Shown here: piece by piece, positions 22,842 through 34,375 of the stretch
Position numbering within the stretch: position 1 is the first letter of the stretch
Layout: each line of letters opens with the position of its first letter
DNA from: Cristatella mucedo
Taxonomy: Eukaryota; Bryozoa; Phylactolaemata; Cristatellidae
Assembly: GCA_009760855.2 (NCBI GenBank)
Contig: WPIO01000104.1
Location: 385,501-449,500 of the forward strand
DNA: 64,000 bases
Direction of reading: 5' to 3'
Notes under the pieces: model-generated
Databases searched by the model: none
What the model saw: the letters and a program-made list of their open reading frames with translations, nothing else
Told to the model about the DNA's origin: nothing
Made by a program: the position numbers and the translations under genes

Positions 22842-23309
22842 TGTCGTTACACGGTGTGGCGGTCTTGCTCGGATAGCAAATGAAACGTCTCTCGTCAGGC
22901 TTCACCCTACAACATTCCTCCTACAACAACTAAAGACGAAGTGCTGCATTAGGAATTACTCCTGGCAGCAGAGTACGTTTTTAGTGCTCGCTGTTGTAAC
23001 TGGTTTTGCAACCGGATCTATCAAAGTTCGTAGCATCTTCGAGGAAAGTGAAAGTGGAGCCTCTTTCATTCTCAAGGAGGCCACACCCAGGCCTCACATA
23101 CGGAAGTGAACAATGCACTGGGAGAGCTTGAACAGGTTTCGCCCAGTCTCTGGTTTGGTACTCGATATCCACTATCCGATCAATGACACTGGAGCGAGTA
23201 GTAACAGACTGGTTGAAATCTTGTTTCCAAAGTAAGTCAGCTCAAGCCTAAATTTATTTGTAATCTGTTTACAAAGTAAACGAGTGCAAAGCTCTGCTCT
23301 CGGGTATTT

Positions 23310-24410
23310 TAATTTGTGGGAAGTATCCTGGCTGGTTCTGCTGGATCTCTCGGCAGAGATTGACACTCTTGTCCTTCACCAAGTCCTTCTCGAACTTCTC
23401 CCTTCTTGCCGGGAAACACTGGCACTGCTGTGCAATTGTCATATTTAAAGGGGAGACTTTATGTCCAAGATATCAATAGTCATCTTGTATCCAGTGAGCA
23501 CTTAAATTATACAGTACTTAAGGTATTTTTCCGGATCATCCAGCTTCATTTAGGCGTTCATCTGTTCGCAGATGACTTCTATCGATACTTTATCGATGCT
23601 TCGACCACTCTCTGGCTTCAAGCGCTCAAAAGCCTTCAAACTACCTCATAGTGCGTACAACCGACTGGGCGCTTGCATGCTAGCGGCCTCAAAATGTCTG
23701 TCTCAGATTGAATTTCGACAACAGTGACCAGATAGCTATTGACTAGCCTATTGTCGCTCAGAAGCTGGATAGCCTCACACTCTAAATTGGCTTAGCCAAA
23801 TTATCTATAGTTTCGGATGCACATAAAATTATTCACGTATAATTGACTCCGCATGGCATTGAGTACTTACACGAAAACTTGCTGGCTTATTTAAAAGTGG
23901 TCGGTTACTAAATGGCCACATCCACTCCCCAACCAAGTCTGCCTACTCTCAGCAGCTTAATAATATAAAATGTGCATGCTCCTAGATAAGGATTTCATCA
24001 ACAATACAGACTCTATATATTTCTGCCTGTTCGTTAAGACGCTTGCAGTTGATGCCAAACTCTGCAGCAAGGCGGGCCTGTCGTGAATGTCGCAACTGCC
24101 ACTTGAACTTCACGATCGTGGGTTCAAATCCTCCAGTGAGAGATCCTTTATTGCCGGATGCAAGCGGTGGTGATAGCCATTAGGGTTCTTCTACTGCAAT
24201 GCAAATGAGGCTAAATCAGTTAAATCAGCTAATACAGTTTTATTTATTTATACCACCACTTACCCTCGACCTCCACACGAGCTCCCAATCAAGCTGCGAT
24301 GTCACTTTAAGTTCCTGCCACTCACAATATCTTCTGAGTCATTCACTTGCTTCGGACTACCTCTCCGAAATACAAACACCTCGGGCTTCCAGCGGTTAAG
24401 CTTACTCCTC
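23310..24410 (+). mobile_element. L2-type LINE, degenerate, with SINE-2 inside
   Basis: Broken RT codons read LLDLSAEIDTLVLHQVLLEL near 23340-23395 and FADDFYRYF near 23568-23594 (YADD position, Tyr replaced). C-terminal LQLMPNSAARRACRE-type sequence follows at 24040-24110. SINE-2 interrupts at 24110 and LINE-like codons resume near 24255. Confidence 0.6.
24110..24233 (+). mobile_element. SINE-2 fragment nested in LINE
   Basis: Starts in the middle of the head (cgatcgtgggttcaaatcct), followed by the body and the atcagttaaatcagctaa end. 5'-truncated. Confidence 0.75.
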
Positions 24411-24639
24411 TGACAGCGATCGCTTAGCTGCGCCTCTGATGCATTGACTTAGCTTTCGTATGATTTACACATAGAGCCTCTGGATGGCAATGGGCAAGAA
24501 TTGGCCAGATAAGTTCCAAAATTGCAATATTAGTACGATTTGAAATACATCACATGAATCAGATAGCCTTTAGTTTGAAAAAATTAGCACAGCAATATAG
24601 CCCGGCAGATGAGGAACATGATACCAATGCGCCACTGAA

Positions 24640-24812
24640 ATTTGCCCAACTCGCTCACTGGGAAAGACGGTTGCTTTTTCCGACCTCGGCCCCGAGGTCG
24701 TGGGTTCGAATCCTGCGGTGGGCTATCCTTTATCGCCACTGCAAGCGGTGGTGATAGACGTAAAGGCTCTTCTGTCGCTATACAAAAAGAGTCTGTTAAA
24801 TCAGCTAGTTTA
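24640..24812 (+). mobile_element. SINE-2 copy, well preserved
   Basis: Contains cgacctcggccccgaggtcg, the B box gggttcgaatcct, ctttatcgccactgcaagcg and tctgttaaatcagctagt. Good candidate for deriving a consensus. Confidence 0.85.
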
Positions 24813-26544
24813 TTATTATATCACATATCGCCCCCGTCGCACCTAAACAGCCAAAAATGAATGAACCGGGGTTCACCAACTGCCAGTTTAAGAAAAATGT
24901 TGCAGAAACATCACGCCATCGGGGCGAAATATGAAAGCCAAGAGAAGAGTCGGCATTTGGAAAAATTCCCAACCGTCGCGAAGCGTCCAACTGTGCTCGG
25001 TAGAACGACGCAGCTAGCTCTGCCGCTTACTGTGCCGAGGCACATTCGAACCTATCCGCCCTTACGCAGCACGCTCGAATTAAGGAACTGGGGGGGGGGT
25101 TCCCAGGGTCCGTTCAGACGGTGCTCCTTCCCAGAAAACCGGGTAACCCCAGCGATGGTGCTACCTGGTGCTAGATGGTTTCGGTTGGACCACCGTCGAG
25201 GTGTCCGCCGAGCTTCCGGTGGACCGCCCTACTCGAACAGCAAATATTTCACCCTGTAGTTTTGGCTGGAGACGTTAGGCATTGGGCAAACTGCTTCCCA
25301 TAACGACGAGTATAGCTAAGCGATGCAATTTGGAATGCAGAATGAGCGGCAGCCATCTGCAGCGGCACTGAGCTGAGAGGCTACGCGCAGATTACGATAC
25401 CGCAACCTCTACTCCCTAACCTCTAACCTCTGCTCTACCGGCAGCGGACTATCGAGGCGCCGGCCCTCATAACTGGGCTGGCAACCTTGGCTTCAAACGG
25501 AGCCACTAAGACGTGCTAGACACAAAACCCGGTCTGATGACTGCTTGTGTGCGAACTCTGCTTTTAACGCGACGACGAGACTATTTATTACGCAATAAGT
25601 TCAGCTCATTCAATAAGAAATGTACAAAACGCGACATGTTGGATACAAAAAATGGAATGTTGGCTGACTAAAAAACCTCATTTGGATAGCATTAGTGGAG
25701 TCTCGATGATTATCAGCTCGCTCTAGCGAAAAATTAAGGACTGCGGCTGATACCGGTGACGGGGAAGGGAAGGTGTTCGCACCCAGGTGGTGCTGAAACC
25801 GAGAAGGTTTTGAATTGGCCTCTTGTGGCGTTCAGGAAATCCCAGATCACATGTCATCGCACATGATGGAGTGATTATCACTTCACTTCCGGCGTGCTTT
25901 AGTGAAACTCGGTGCGAACAAAGACATCGCCAGCATCATGCCAATAACTGTCTGTTTTTTAAATTTGTAAACGGTTGAGGAGCTCAGAGTAGGGACGGCG
26001 GCTGTTATGTTACGGTAGACAGGCGAACATGGAATTGGCGACAAACGCCGCTGGTAGCTGAAATTTGAAATAAAGTATGCAACGCATGTTTAACTGTCTT
26101 CTAGCTCCTGTCACTACCTTCGACGGCGTTGCATCATTGCAGCGTGTAAAAAGACACACTCGCTCTGCTCGGCTTTCTCAGGAGCCGTCTGTATTTATTA
26201 AATATATATTATTATTATATACATTATATTTATAAATATATATTTATTCCTAAGCTTACATTTTTTCTTGGCGTGCCCTTTGCATACCTCCTGCTATGAA
26301 TGTCTACCAGCTTTTGTGAGAAAAATACCGATCAACTATATTAAAGTAGAAGGTGAGGCGATTGAGAGTAGGAAATTTATTTAATAGCAAACTAGATGAA
26401 CTTTCCAGTACTGTAAATCAAATTTCTAGAAATTGTCTGCTAAATTTCGCGACGCAAAAAAGTGATTATACGCAAATTCGGTCGGCGGAATGACTTTCCT
26501 TGAATGTGATGCTCCTTATTAAATTTGGTCGCATCGCTTACTTA
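24813..26544. other. Unassigned region, no gene recognised
   Basis: Holds a plus ORF (24861-25259, 132 aa) rich in Arg, Pro and Gly, with no known motif, which crosses a run of ten G near 25090. No splice structure supports it. An AATAAA occurs on the plus strand near 26069. Otherwise nothing seen. Confidence 0.3.
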
Positions 26545-26790
26545 CGTGCTATTTAAAAGGGAGGTTAAAACTCACCTGTTTTTTACAGCATCTAGTGGGT
26601 CTTTATGATTCGTCCTGCGTGTGCACGTACCTGCTTACACTATGCCTGCTACTTGCGGATGTTACCACCAAACTTTTGGTACTGAACGTTACCAAGAAAC
26701 ATTTGGCAATGCAGCATCTGCGGAGTGCCTAGAAAGAGATTCAGTTCTCTGGGGGCGCTAAACAAATATATTATTATTATTACTATTTAA
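26545..26790 (+). mobile_element. L2-A 3'-end fragment
   Basis: Last codons (..RLKLTCFLQHL.. out of frame), 3' UTR and tail gtgcctagaaagagattcag with ATT repeats. Confidence 0.75.
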
Positions 26791-26835
26791 CCACGGGTCA
26801 GTGCACGTTGCTTGCCTGACATCCTATCAACAGGT

Positions 26836-28570
26836 AATAATAATAACAGCACATTTGTATAGCACCCTTAGAGAATTAAATTTCTTTCTGGGCATTTTAT
26901 ATATGCTGAAAAGGAAGAATTATTAAATGGCTAGTGCTAGCATGCTCAATGACAACCAGCACAGCATAGATGTTACATTCGCAGGGTAACCACACAAATG
27001 TGGTTAGTGGCAGCATGCAGTGTCTACACGCATTAAGCACGCAAAGGACGAATCACACGGGCCCACTAGATACTGTGATAAATAGATGCGTTTTGGTTTC
27101 TTTTTAAATGTGGACACGTCAGGGGATGTCGTGAAGCAAGTCGGCAGTGAGTTCCAGTTCCAGTGAGTTCAGCTTATGGACCATACGAAATAATAACGTT
27201 ATTCTCACGATAGGATTTGAGGTTCGTATGAGGTGTAGCTAAACGACTTGATTCAGAAAAGCAAGTGGTACGAAAAGTAGCATGATTGGGGGGAGTAAAT
27301 CTGATAGGTAGGCTTGAGCCTAAGAATTAATTTACCTACAAGTTGGTGACTAAACACTGAAGGCTGTGCATTGCTTAACTGGCAGCCAGTGCAGGTAGCC
27401 AGCAGTGGTGGGATGTGGCAACTGCGACGCTCACGACAGACAAGCCTAGCTGCAGATTCTTGCACCAACTGTAAGCGCTTGATTGCACAGGTCCCTGGAC
27501 TGGCTAGCAGTGCATTCTATAGGTCGAGACGGGACGTCACAAATGCATGGACCTATCTAGGTGTAGTGTCCCTATCTGAACAAATCCCAAATTTTAGCAG
27601 TGCAGCTTTATATAGCTGAACGTAGGCAGACTTGATTGTAGAACAGCTGTGGTCGTCTAACGAAAGGTCACTTTGGAACTTGACACCTAGATTTCATGCA
27701 GATTCAACAGGAAATATGCTGGCAGATCCGATTTTGAGCGTTAGCCTTTCCCATTTCTGAATCACACTTGATTTGCCCATAACTAGTTATTTTAATCATC
27801 ATTCATTTTGACAAAATTGGCAGCCATTCACGTGCAGATGTCATCAATACATGCAGCAAGGGAGTTGGAAGAATTCGATGTACTGGAGGGCTGGGAGGGA
27901 TCAAAGCAAAGGTACAATGCGTGTCATCCGCATAGAAGTGAAAGCCTAGATTGTGCTTGGTAATCACATCGGCAAGAGGGAGACAATAAACGGTGGAAAG
28001 AACCGGACCAAGCACGGAGCCCTCAGCTACCCCCTATTTCAGAGGTTCCTCGGGTGGTCTTTGTCCATTCACATCAATACTCTGTAGTCTCTCACTGAGA
28101 TAGGGCCTGAACCATTGCAATGCAGTGCCAGCGATGCCCAGGCGAGATGAGAGGCGCTCGAGAAGGACCTGGTGATCGCCAGAATCATCAAATGCTGCCG
28201 ATGGATCACTCACAACAAGCAGAGAGACTATACCTAAGTCTGCATTTCTGATAAGGGCGTCATACACCCGAAGAAGTGCTACCTCTGTGTAGTGATTAGC
28301 TCTAAAACAAGATTGGGACTTACTAGGTAGGATTAAAGTTTCAATATATGAGTTCAGTTGATCTGCCACGACTCATTCTAGCGTCTTTTATAGGAACTGC
28401 AGAAGGGAGGCTGGGAGAAGTTGCTCAAGTTTTCTTGGTCTAGTTTCACTTTCTTTAGCTGTGGCCTTATTACAGCCTTTTTGAAATATGCTGAGACATG
28501 ACCTGAGGCTCATGATATAGTTGTGATGTTATTTATGCGTGGCAGCCGTAGATCTTTGCATCTTACAGGC
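26836..28570 (-). mobile_element. L2-A LINE with RT, frame-broken
   Basis: Same span as the copy at 17577-19262. RT blocks are in separate frames: 28034-28369 (MADQLNSYIETL, SLLVVSDPSAAFDD) and 27803-28015 ([12 protein letters not shown]). C-terminal codons follow at 27253-27620, and the 3' tail ends at 26836. Substitutions in the AFDTID block and many indels make it dead. Confidence 0.85.
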
Positions 28571-29071
28571 CGGACAGTGAGAATAGGGTCTAAGAACTAG
28601 TTGCCTTGTTTTATTTACTATATGAACTTCAGAATGTGGTCACTTATGGCCTCTTTGAATAGAGACATACGACTAACCAGTGACCCCGAGTGTCTTCTCG
28701 TGTACTTTAGCGTGTAGGTATCAGTACGATAGTTGATAGCTGTTTCAAGCTTGTCCAAGCATGACACCGTGTATTTCCTTAAACCTTATTTTTGATTCGC
28801 TTGCAGCAAGAGCAGTTCCTGAGTATATAATCCAGTGCATGCTACTAGCCAGATAGCCACGAGTACACATATCCGCTTAACAGATAGAAACGAGTTTCTT
28901 CATTTTTGCTTAAACATGTCGGCCTAAGTGTTATGCTTGATTGCCTCTGCATGCTTCCTACTGCGCCCGTCGCCAACCCTCGGTTATTGATTCCTTTACG
29001 GCGAGTTGTTAAGTGCATGGATAGAAATAAATGTAGTTGTCTCGTAACGGTTGCGACAGCCCTCCGCACGA
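28571..29071. other. No gene recognised
   Basis: Unique sequence, with no repeat or coding signal that I can support. Confidence 0.3.
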
Positions 29072-29560
29072 CCTGTCGTCGGGCTGGGTAGCGCGACCGA
29101 GCAACAAGTCTGCTGGCTCCAACACCAAAACCTTTATTTCACGCAATGCCGGCCAAGCCCAGACTACATACACTAGACGGCTGCCGGCGTCGAGGGATCT
29201 AGCCCTCCCCTCCCGTTGTACTCCTCCGGCAACCCTTATATTCCATGCATGCGTTGTTTTTCTCACCGTCGGGCCATTGTTCGTTCCGAACCCGGCCGAT
29301 AACTGGCGGCAGTTTGCGGTAGATTGATGTCCCCCACAGATGCCGGCCGCCAATGCATGGATTTGGGCAGGACTGCCGAGTCATCGTCTGCCCATCCACC
29401 GGTCGTGAGCTTGCGGCTGCGTAGGCCGTCTGAGCGAGCCCTCGCAAGGTCTCCGCCCAGTGCTCGCAGGCTGTAAGCGTCGTGTTCTTTCACAACGTTA
29501 TACAAACAACCTATCATAATTGTAATTGCTACTGGTATACTTCTAACCGGGTTGTCAGGA
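29072..29560 (-). other. Possible solo LTR, CpG-rich
   Basis: On the minus strand there is an AATAAA (plus 29133-29138) followed about 50 bp later by a CCCGACGACA end. This polyadenylation-then-CA arrangement is like the R/U5 part of an LTR. The other end and a target duplication could not be fixed, and no gag/pol lies beside it. Low confidence; it could simply be unique CpG-rich DNA. Confidence 0.2.
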
Positions 29561-30276
29561 TGTGAGCCCCCTCCTCATGAGCCCACACACCTACCGCCAC
29601 GTCAGCCAGCGGGACGTCGTCAATCAATCAGACGAGAAAGAGCAGAGGTCAGTTCGCTGTGCGAGACGACGCCCGTTAGCGTGTAGTGCAGAACTCTGGC
29701 GCCGCTCGCAGCGAGGGCGCGCCTGCGTGACGCCAACCAAGCACGAAACGGCGCCGACGGCGCGACCTACCTGCACAATCAGAGCGAAAGTTGGGTGGGC
29801 GCTCTCGTTAGCGACACTGTACTCTTAACCCCACCCTTGCGCACGATCAGTCCCTTCCGTTGGCCAGCCGTCGCTCCGCCCATATCCTGTATAGCAGCTT
29901 AGGTCAAGGCCCTCAACCGTTGTTCCTTAACAAAAGCCCATACAAGTGGAGCCGTTGTGTCGCCGCCGCGGTGTGCTATGAGGCTGCGCGAGGCTGTTTC
30001 CCTGAAATGAAACCGAGCTAGGCAGGCCTGGTTTATTAAAATAAGTCGGTCGAGTTACCGGAGTTCCGATATGGGTAGGACCGCGAGCTACCGACCACGC
30101 AGCGCTTCCGGTCGCGCTGTAGCAGCTCGGTGCACGCCAACAAAACCACCGGCGTGCATTTAATGCTTTAGCCACGCTCGAAATCGCCGCGGCGCGCTCG
30201 CTAGAAACTTCAGCGCGGCGTTCGCTTGTATTCGCCCTACAGTGATTCTTCTGATATTGTTTGTACCTCCTTAAAC
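29561..30276. other. CpG-rich stretch, no gene recognised
   Basis: CG dinucleotides are dense, unlike the AT-rich repeats on either side. It could be a promoter-type island for something on either strand. No TATA box or start is convincing. Confidence 0.3.
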
Positions 30277-30772
30277 AGATGACAGTGCGGGCACTAAATG
30301 CTCGCAAGCGCTGAGAGATCGATCCCTTCTAGGAAATGCATTCCCCGACATAGACCAGATAAGAAGCCTGTCGATTGGTTTTGGCGAGAATCGCTCGGTC
30401 GAGTGGGGTGACCTTGAGCACGCGACACAGGACAGCTCGCCGACGTTGGACGAAGCGTGTGCATTATTGGGGCAGCTGAGCTGTCGAGCTAGTTTTAAAT
30501 TTGCGCCCTCAGCTGGGGGCGTGGTGCGATCGTGGGCTCGGTCGTTCTCCATTCCCACGCTGTATTCGACAAGTTCTAAGAAACTTCTCGAAGCGGCTCC
30601 TCAAGACGCTTCGCCTCGGCGTCGCTCTCGGCCCAGTCGCGTCGTCGTCTACTCACCTTTCGTTTTCACTCCTCGTGCAAGTTATCTTCCCCTGTCGAAA
30701 GCTAAAATTTTGGCATGCTACCTCAGCAAGGCCATGGCAGCTCTGCAGACGTTCAAGGCTCCTGAATTATAA
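30277..30772 (+). CDS. Hypothetical open frame, possible exon
   Basis: About 165 codons without a stop. It is preceded by a good acceptor-like tract (tttgtacctccttaaacag). The frame reads DIDQIRSLSIGFGENRSVEW, then GDLEHATQDSSPTLDEACAL, then a Ser/Arg-rich end. I do not recognise the protein. No clear donor was found; on the opposite strand AACGAAAG then gtgagt (near 30656) is a perfect donor, so the coding strand itself is uncertain. Confidence 0.22.
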
Positions 30773-31064
30773 CCTATGGAAACCAGATGTGTCATCAAAT
30801 ACTGTTCAGAAGTAAGCCCGTGTGGACATCGGAAGTAATGGTTAACCGGTTGAGTGGAATCGATCAGTTGCTGCACATCGCGTTCCTCTCTGCGGCTCAT
30901 TCCTCGGCTTTGGAAAATAGGCTGTTCTGCTTTAACGGCATGGACTTGGTGTGGCATTTTGTATGGGCATTCCGATTGCAGCTCCGCTGCTGTCAGCGCT
31001 TGATCGCAGCGTGCGATCACATGTGAAGCTCGTCCGACTCGTCAGCTTTGCCTTTGAGGCACCA

Positions 31065-31320
31065 GCTCCACGATAGCCCAGTGGTGAGGTGTTCGCTCCT
31101 CGTGACCGTTACCTCGAGGTCGTGGGCTCGATCGAGTCAGCTGCTGGCAGCAGTCCTATATTGCCCGCTGCAAGTGGGCTGTGATAGCGGTCAAGGCTTC
31201 CCTGAAGCTAGATGAACGAGGCTGTCGAATCAGCTAACCTCTGCTGAATCAGCTAACCTCTGCTGAATCAGCTAACCTCTGCTGAAGCAGCTAACCTCTG
31301 CTGAAGCAGCTAACATTAAG
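31065..31320 (+). mobile_element. SINE-2 copy with expanded 3' tail
   Basis: Head gatagcccagtggtgaggtg, gaggtcgtgggctcgatcga (weak B box), body ttgcccgctgcaagtgggct. The terminal aatcagctaacctctgctg is repeated in tandem about five times (31222-31316, 19-bp unit). Confidence 0.7.
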
Positions 31321-31594
31321 CATGACCAGCTACAGCTCGTACTCAACAGCAGCTAAAAAGTGCAAGCTGGGGCCTCTTGTATGGCCGACAGATTTCTATG
31401 CTCACCGTTGTACCAGCGACCATTCTTGTCTGCTTAGTCTCAACTTTGAGCCACCAGTGGAGGCTCATCAAAAAAGGTGATTTCTTAGTTAATTGACAGC
31501 GCAGGGCTGCCAGCTGCTGCTGATGTGACTGCTGCTGCCGGGTGGCAACACAAGCTTCGGACCGCCCTCATAGTAAAAAAAAAGCAATCAATAT

Positions 31595-31770
31595 TTACTG
31601 GTTTAACAGCCTCATTTGTATAGCGGCAGAAGAGCCTAAACGGCTGTCATCGCCGGTTACAATTGGCAATACAAAATCTTCCAAAGCAGGATTCGAACCA
31701 CAGATAGATCTCGGTCGTGAATAGCAAGCACCTTGGCCACCCGGGCTGTGATCTACTCGGGCTGAGCCAC
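31595..31770 (-). mobile_element. SINE-2 copy
   Basis: Reverse orientation: tggtttaacagcctcatttg end, gcggcagaagagcctaaacg body, B box complement ggattcgaacc. Confidence 0.7.
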
Positions 31771-31799
31771 AAACTGCTGGGGCCACGAGTCGCAGCAAA

Positions 31800-32965
31800 A
31801 AAATCGGCTCTGCCGGCATATCTCCGGTTGCATCTGTACGAAATCTAGGAGTGCTCTTCCAAAGTGACCTTTTACTTGACGACTACATAAGCGCCACAGT
31901 CAAGTCTGCATATTTTCAGCTACGTAACGTTGCAAAAACTCGGGCCTGCTTAGACAGGGATACAAGATACAAATTGGTCCGCGAATTCGTGACATCCGGC
32001 TCTCGAGTTCTGCAGCTCGCTGGTTGCTGGTCAACCCACCTGTTCAATCAGGTGCTTACAGTTGGTGCAAAACTCTGTAGCTAGGCTTTTTTGTCTACAG
32101 CACCACATTTGCCACATCACACCTTTTCTCGCCGACCTGCGCTGGCTCTTGATCGAGCAGCTTATCAACTTCAAGGTTTTTTCAGTCACTTAGGTCTCTT
32201 CTCTCTCTGGCTCCAGCCTACCGATCAGAACTACTACCCGACCAGTCTAGGCATGTACCACCCACTTTTCCGACTCAAATAGTTTGGCTATGCCTCCAAG
32301 CTACCTAAAATCCACAATTAAGTCTGCCTACTGTTAGCTACATACCATTGCTAAAATTCGGGCTTGTTTAGGTAAGGATGCCACGTCTAAGTTGGTCCAT
32401 GCATTTGTGACATCCCGTCTTGACTTCTGCAACTCACTGCTTGCTGGCCTACCGGCATATGCGATCAGGCGATTACAGCTGGTGCAAAACTCTGCAGCTA
32501 GGCTTGTCTGTCGTGAGCGTCGCAGTTGCCATATCACACCACTTCTTGCCGACCTGCACCTGCTCCCAGTCAAGCAACGCATCGACTTCAAGGTTTTATC
32601 GCTCACTTTTAGGTCACTACATTCTTTGGCTCCAGCTTATCTCTCAGATCTACTCCCCCACCAGGCCAACCATCGTACCACCCGCTTTTCGGATTCCAAC
32701 GGTTTACCAATACCTCGTACAAACCTCAAATCCTTTGGAGACCGTGCATTTAGTTCGTATGCTCCCAAAGCCTGGAACTCCCTCCCGACTTGCGTCAGAA
32801 CGTCCCCTGACTTGACCACATTTAAAAAGAACTTGAAAACACACCTATGTAGGACAGCATTAAGTGGGCCCCTTTGATTCGTCCTTGATGTGCTAATGCG
32901 TGCTGACACTGTGCATGCTGCCACTAATCAAGCATGCTGACCCTGTGCATGTCACCCCTAACCAT
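31800..32965 (+). mobile_element. L2-A LINE, two adjoining partial copies
   Basis: 31800-32300 is a degenerate copy (FQSDLLLDDYISATVKSAYF near 31855). From about 32300 a better copy begins. The frame 32392-32877 (161 aa) runs FVTSRLDFCNSLLAGLPAYA, ITPLLADLHLLPVKQRIDF, RTNLKSFGDRAFSSYAPKAW to KTHLCRTALSGPL and a stop. The 3' UTR stops near 32965, short of the tail. Confidence 0.8.
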
Positions 32966-33489
32966 TGCACTTTCGTAGCCCTAACATAGTTCATAGTTCA
33001 TAGGTCGTAGTTTTCAAACTTTCGAGCTCGAGCAGAGCGCCGACAGGCATTTATGCACTTGCACGAATGACACCTATTCCAGTGACTTTATTGCAACTGT
33101 CTAACGATCTATCTGACTTAATTTGCCTAACCTGCAGAGTGGCCAGATCTCGCCGGGACGCTCTGACAGCCAACGAACAGACGCACAAGCGAAGCACGTT
33201 CTTCCAGTGTCGATATGAGCGCCAATAAGAGAGACTTTGTGAAATCGGACCACCATCTGCCAGCGCAGCGAATGTGCAGCAGCAGCCAATCGCTTCACAA
33301 AGGCACACTTTGGTGGCGAATCATTTGCGTAGCCAGAAAAACTCTGCTCTCGCGACGCCAACCGATACAGCCGCGAGCAATGACACCGTAGGACCTCGCA
33401 GGCTGGCATTGATGGCATCGACGACACTGATGACATTGATGACGCCTGCGACAGTGGTCGCTCAGAATAGATCGCACGTCCCGCTGCAC
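32966..33489. other. 3' flank of the PAH gene at 33.5-34.3 kb
   Basis: Should contain the 3' UTR of the minus-strand PAH gene. A fair AATAAA on the minus strand (plus ctttattgc near 33085) is about 400 bp past the stop. No other coding signal that I trust. Confidence 0.35.
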
Positions 33490-34254
33490 CTAAGCGGCGT
33501 TTGCAGGTCTGTTTCCGAATGTAAAGCTGCGAAACTCGGCAATGAGGTCAGCGTGAGGCGCCAGCAACACGGACACTCGTCGAAGCAGCTCCTCGCTTGT
33601 CATTGGCCGATCGTTTTGCTGCGAACGACGAAACGGGCGAGAATTGCTTGACACGCCGCCGCGAGACCGCTGACAGAGCAGACTGCAAGCTAACAGATGC
33701 CGAGAGAGAACAGCGGGAAAAATAAGCGACAGAGCAGAGAAAAGAAAGTGCGGAGCGGGAGAAAAAGGAAAAGACGCGAGACGGCGACATTCATTGCGAG
33801 CCGAAATGCAAACTTCGCAGCCCAAATTCGCTTGCGAAAACCAAATCGTGGCCGACCGACGCGAGAGGCAGCTGAAAGGCGAAGGAAGTCGAGCAAACGA
33901 TGAGCTCGCCATGCCCAGCGTGCCCGCGCGCCTCCTCGTTGGCACGGCGGAGTCATCAATTTCGCTCGAACATCTCACCGTGTTTCTGGCTGCATGCTGT
34001 TCATAGTAGAGGCGAAGCACGGCGAGAAAAGCTCTATACTTGTTCGGCTGATGACGAAGCCGGTCCTTTGTTCGCACCACTATGCACAAGGCTTCCGCGC
34101 GGCGACGCAACTCGAGTGATCTGATACGAGGCACCTGAGCAAACGTAGACAGAAATGGACTGAACACACGGCCGTCAGAAGTCGCAGTCTCGGCAGACCA
34201 CGTGACTTTCGACGAATGCATTCTCAGGCGAGCTCCCATGGCTTCCCCGGCCAT
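33490..34254 (-). CDS. Small single-PAH-domain protein (Sin3-like), two exons
   Basis: Exon 1 is 34254-33979 (92 codons, ATG in a good context just after a GA run). Exon 2 is 33618-33490 (42 codons and stop TAG). Predicted product: 134 aa. PAH helices 1-2 read ALCIVVRTKDRLRHQPNKYR, AFLAVLRLYY; helices 3-4 read MTSEELLRRVSVLLAPHADL, IAEFRSF. This matches the Sin3 paired amphipathic helix pattern: Q-P-x-x-Y-x-x-F-L, then R-V-S-x-L, H-x-D-L-I, F-x-x-F. PAH domains fold as left-handed four-helix bundles that bind short helices of repressors and scaffold histone deacetylase complexes. Sin3 itself has three or four PAHs and a deacetylase-interaction region; nothing like that is here, so this is a mini-protein. 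Donor ACG then gtgaga, acceptor gttcgcag, phase 0. The 360-nt intron is itself stop-free and in frame, so an unspliced 254-aa form is also possible. An alternative acceptor before 34134 (tttgctcag) would give an upstream first exon instead. Confidence 0.7.
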   Translation of the reverse strand: MAGEAMGARLRMHSSKVTWSAETATSDGRVFSPFLSTFAQVPRIRSLELRRRAEALCIVVRTKDRLRHQPNKYRAFLAVLRLYYEQHAARNTVRCSSEIDDSAVPTRRRAGTLGMASSSFARLPSPFSCLSRRSATIWFSQANLGCEVCISARNECRRLASFPFSPAPHFLFSALSLIFPAVLSRHLLACSLLCQRSRGGVSSNSRPFRRSQQNDRPMTSEELLRRVSVLLAPHADLIAEFRSFTFGNRPANAA

Positions 34255-34261
34255 TGTACTT

Positions 34262-34375
<114 letters not shown>

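Noticed and set aside
31222-31320. CRISPR-like array
   Set aside because: The 19-bp units are directly tandem with no unique spacers and lie at a SINE tail in a eukaryotic genome.
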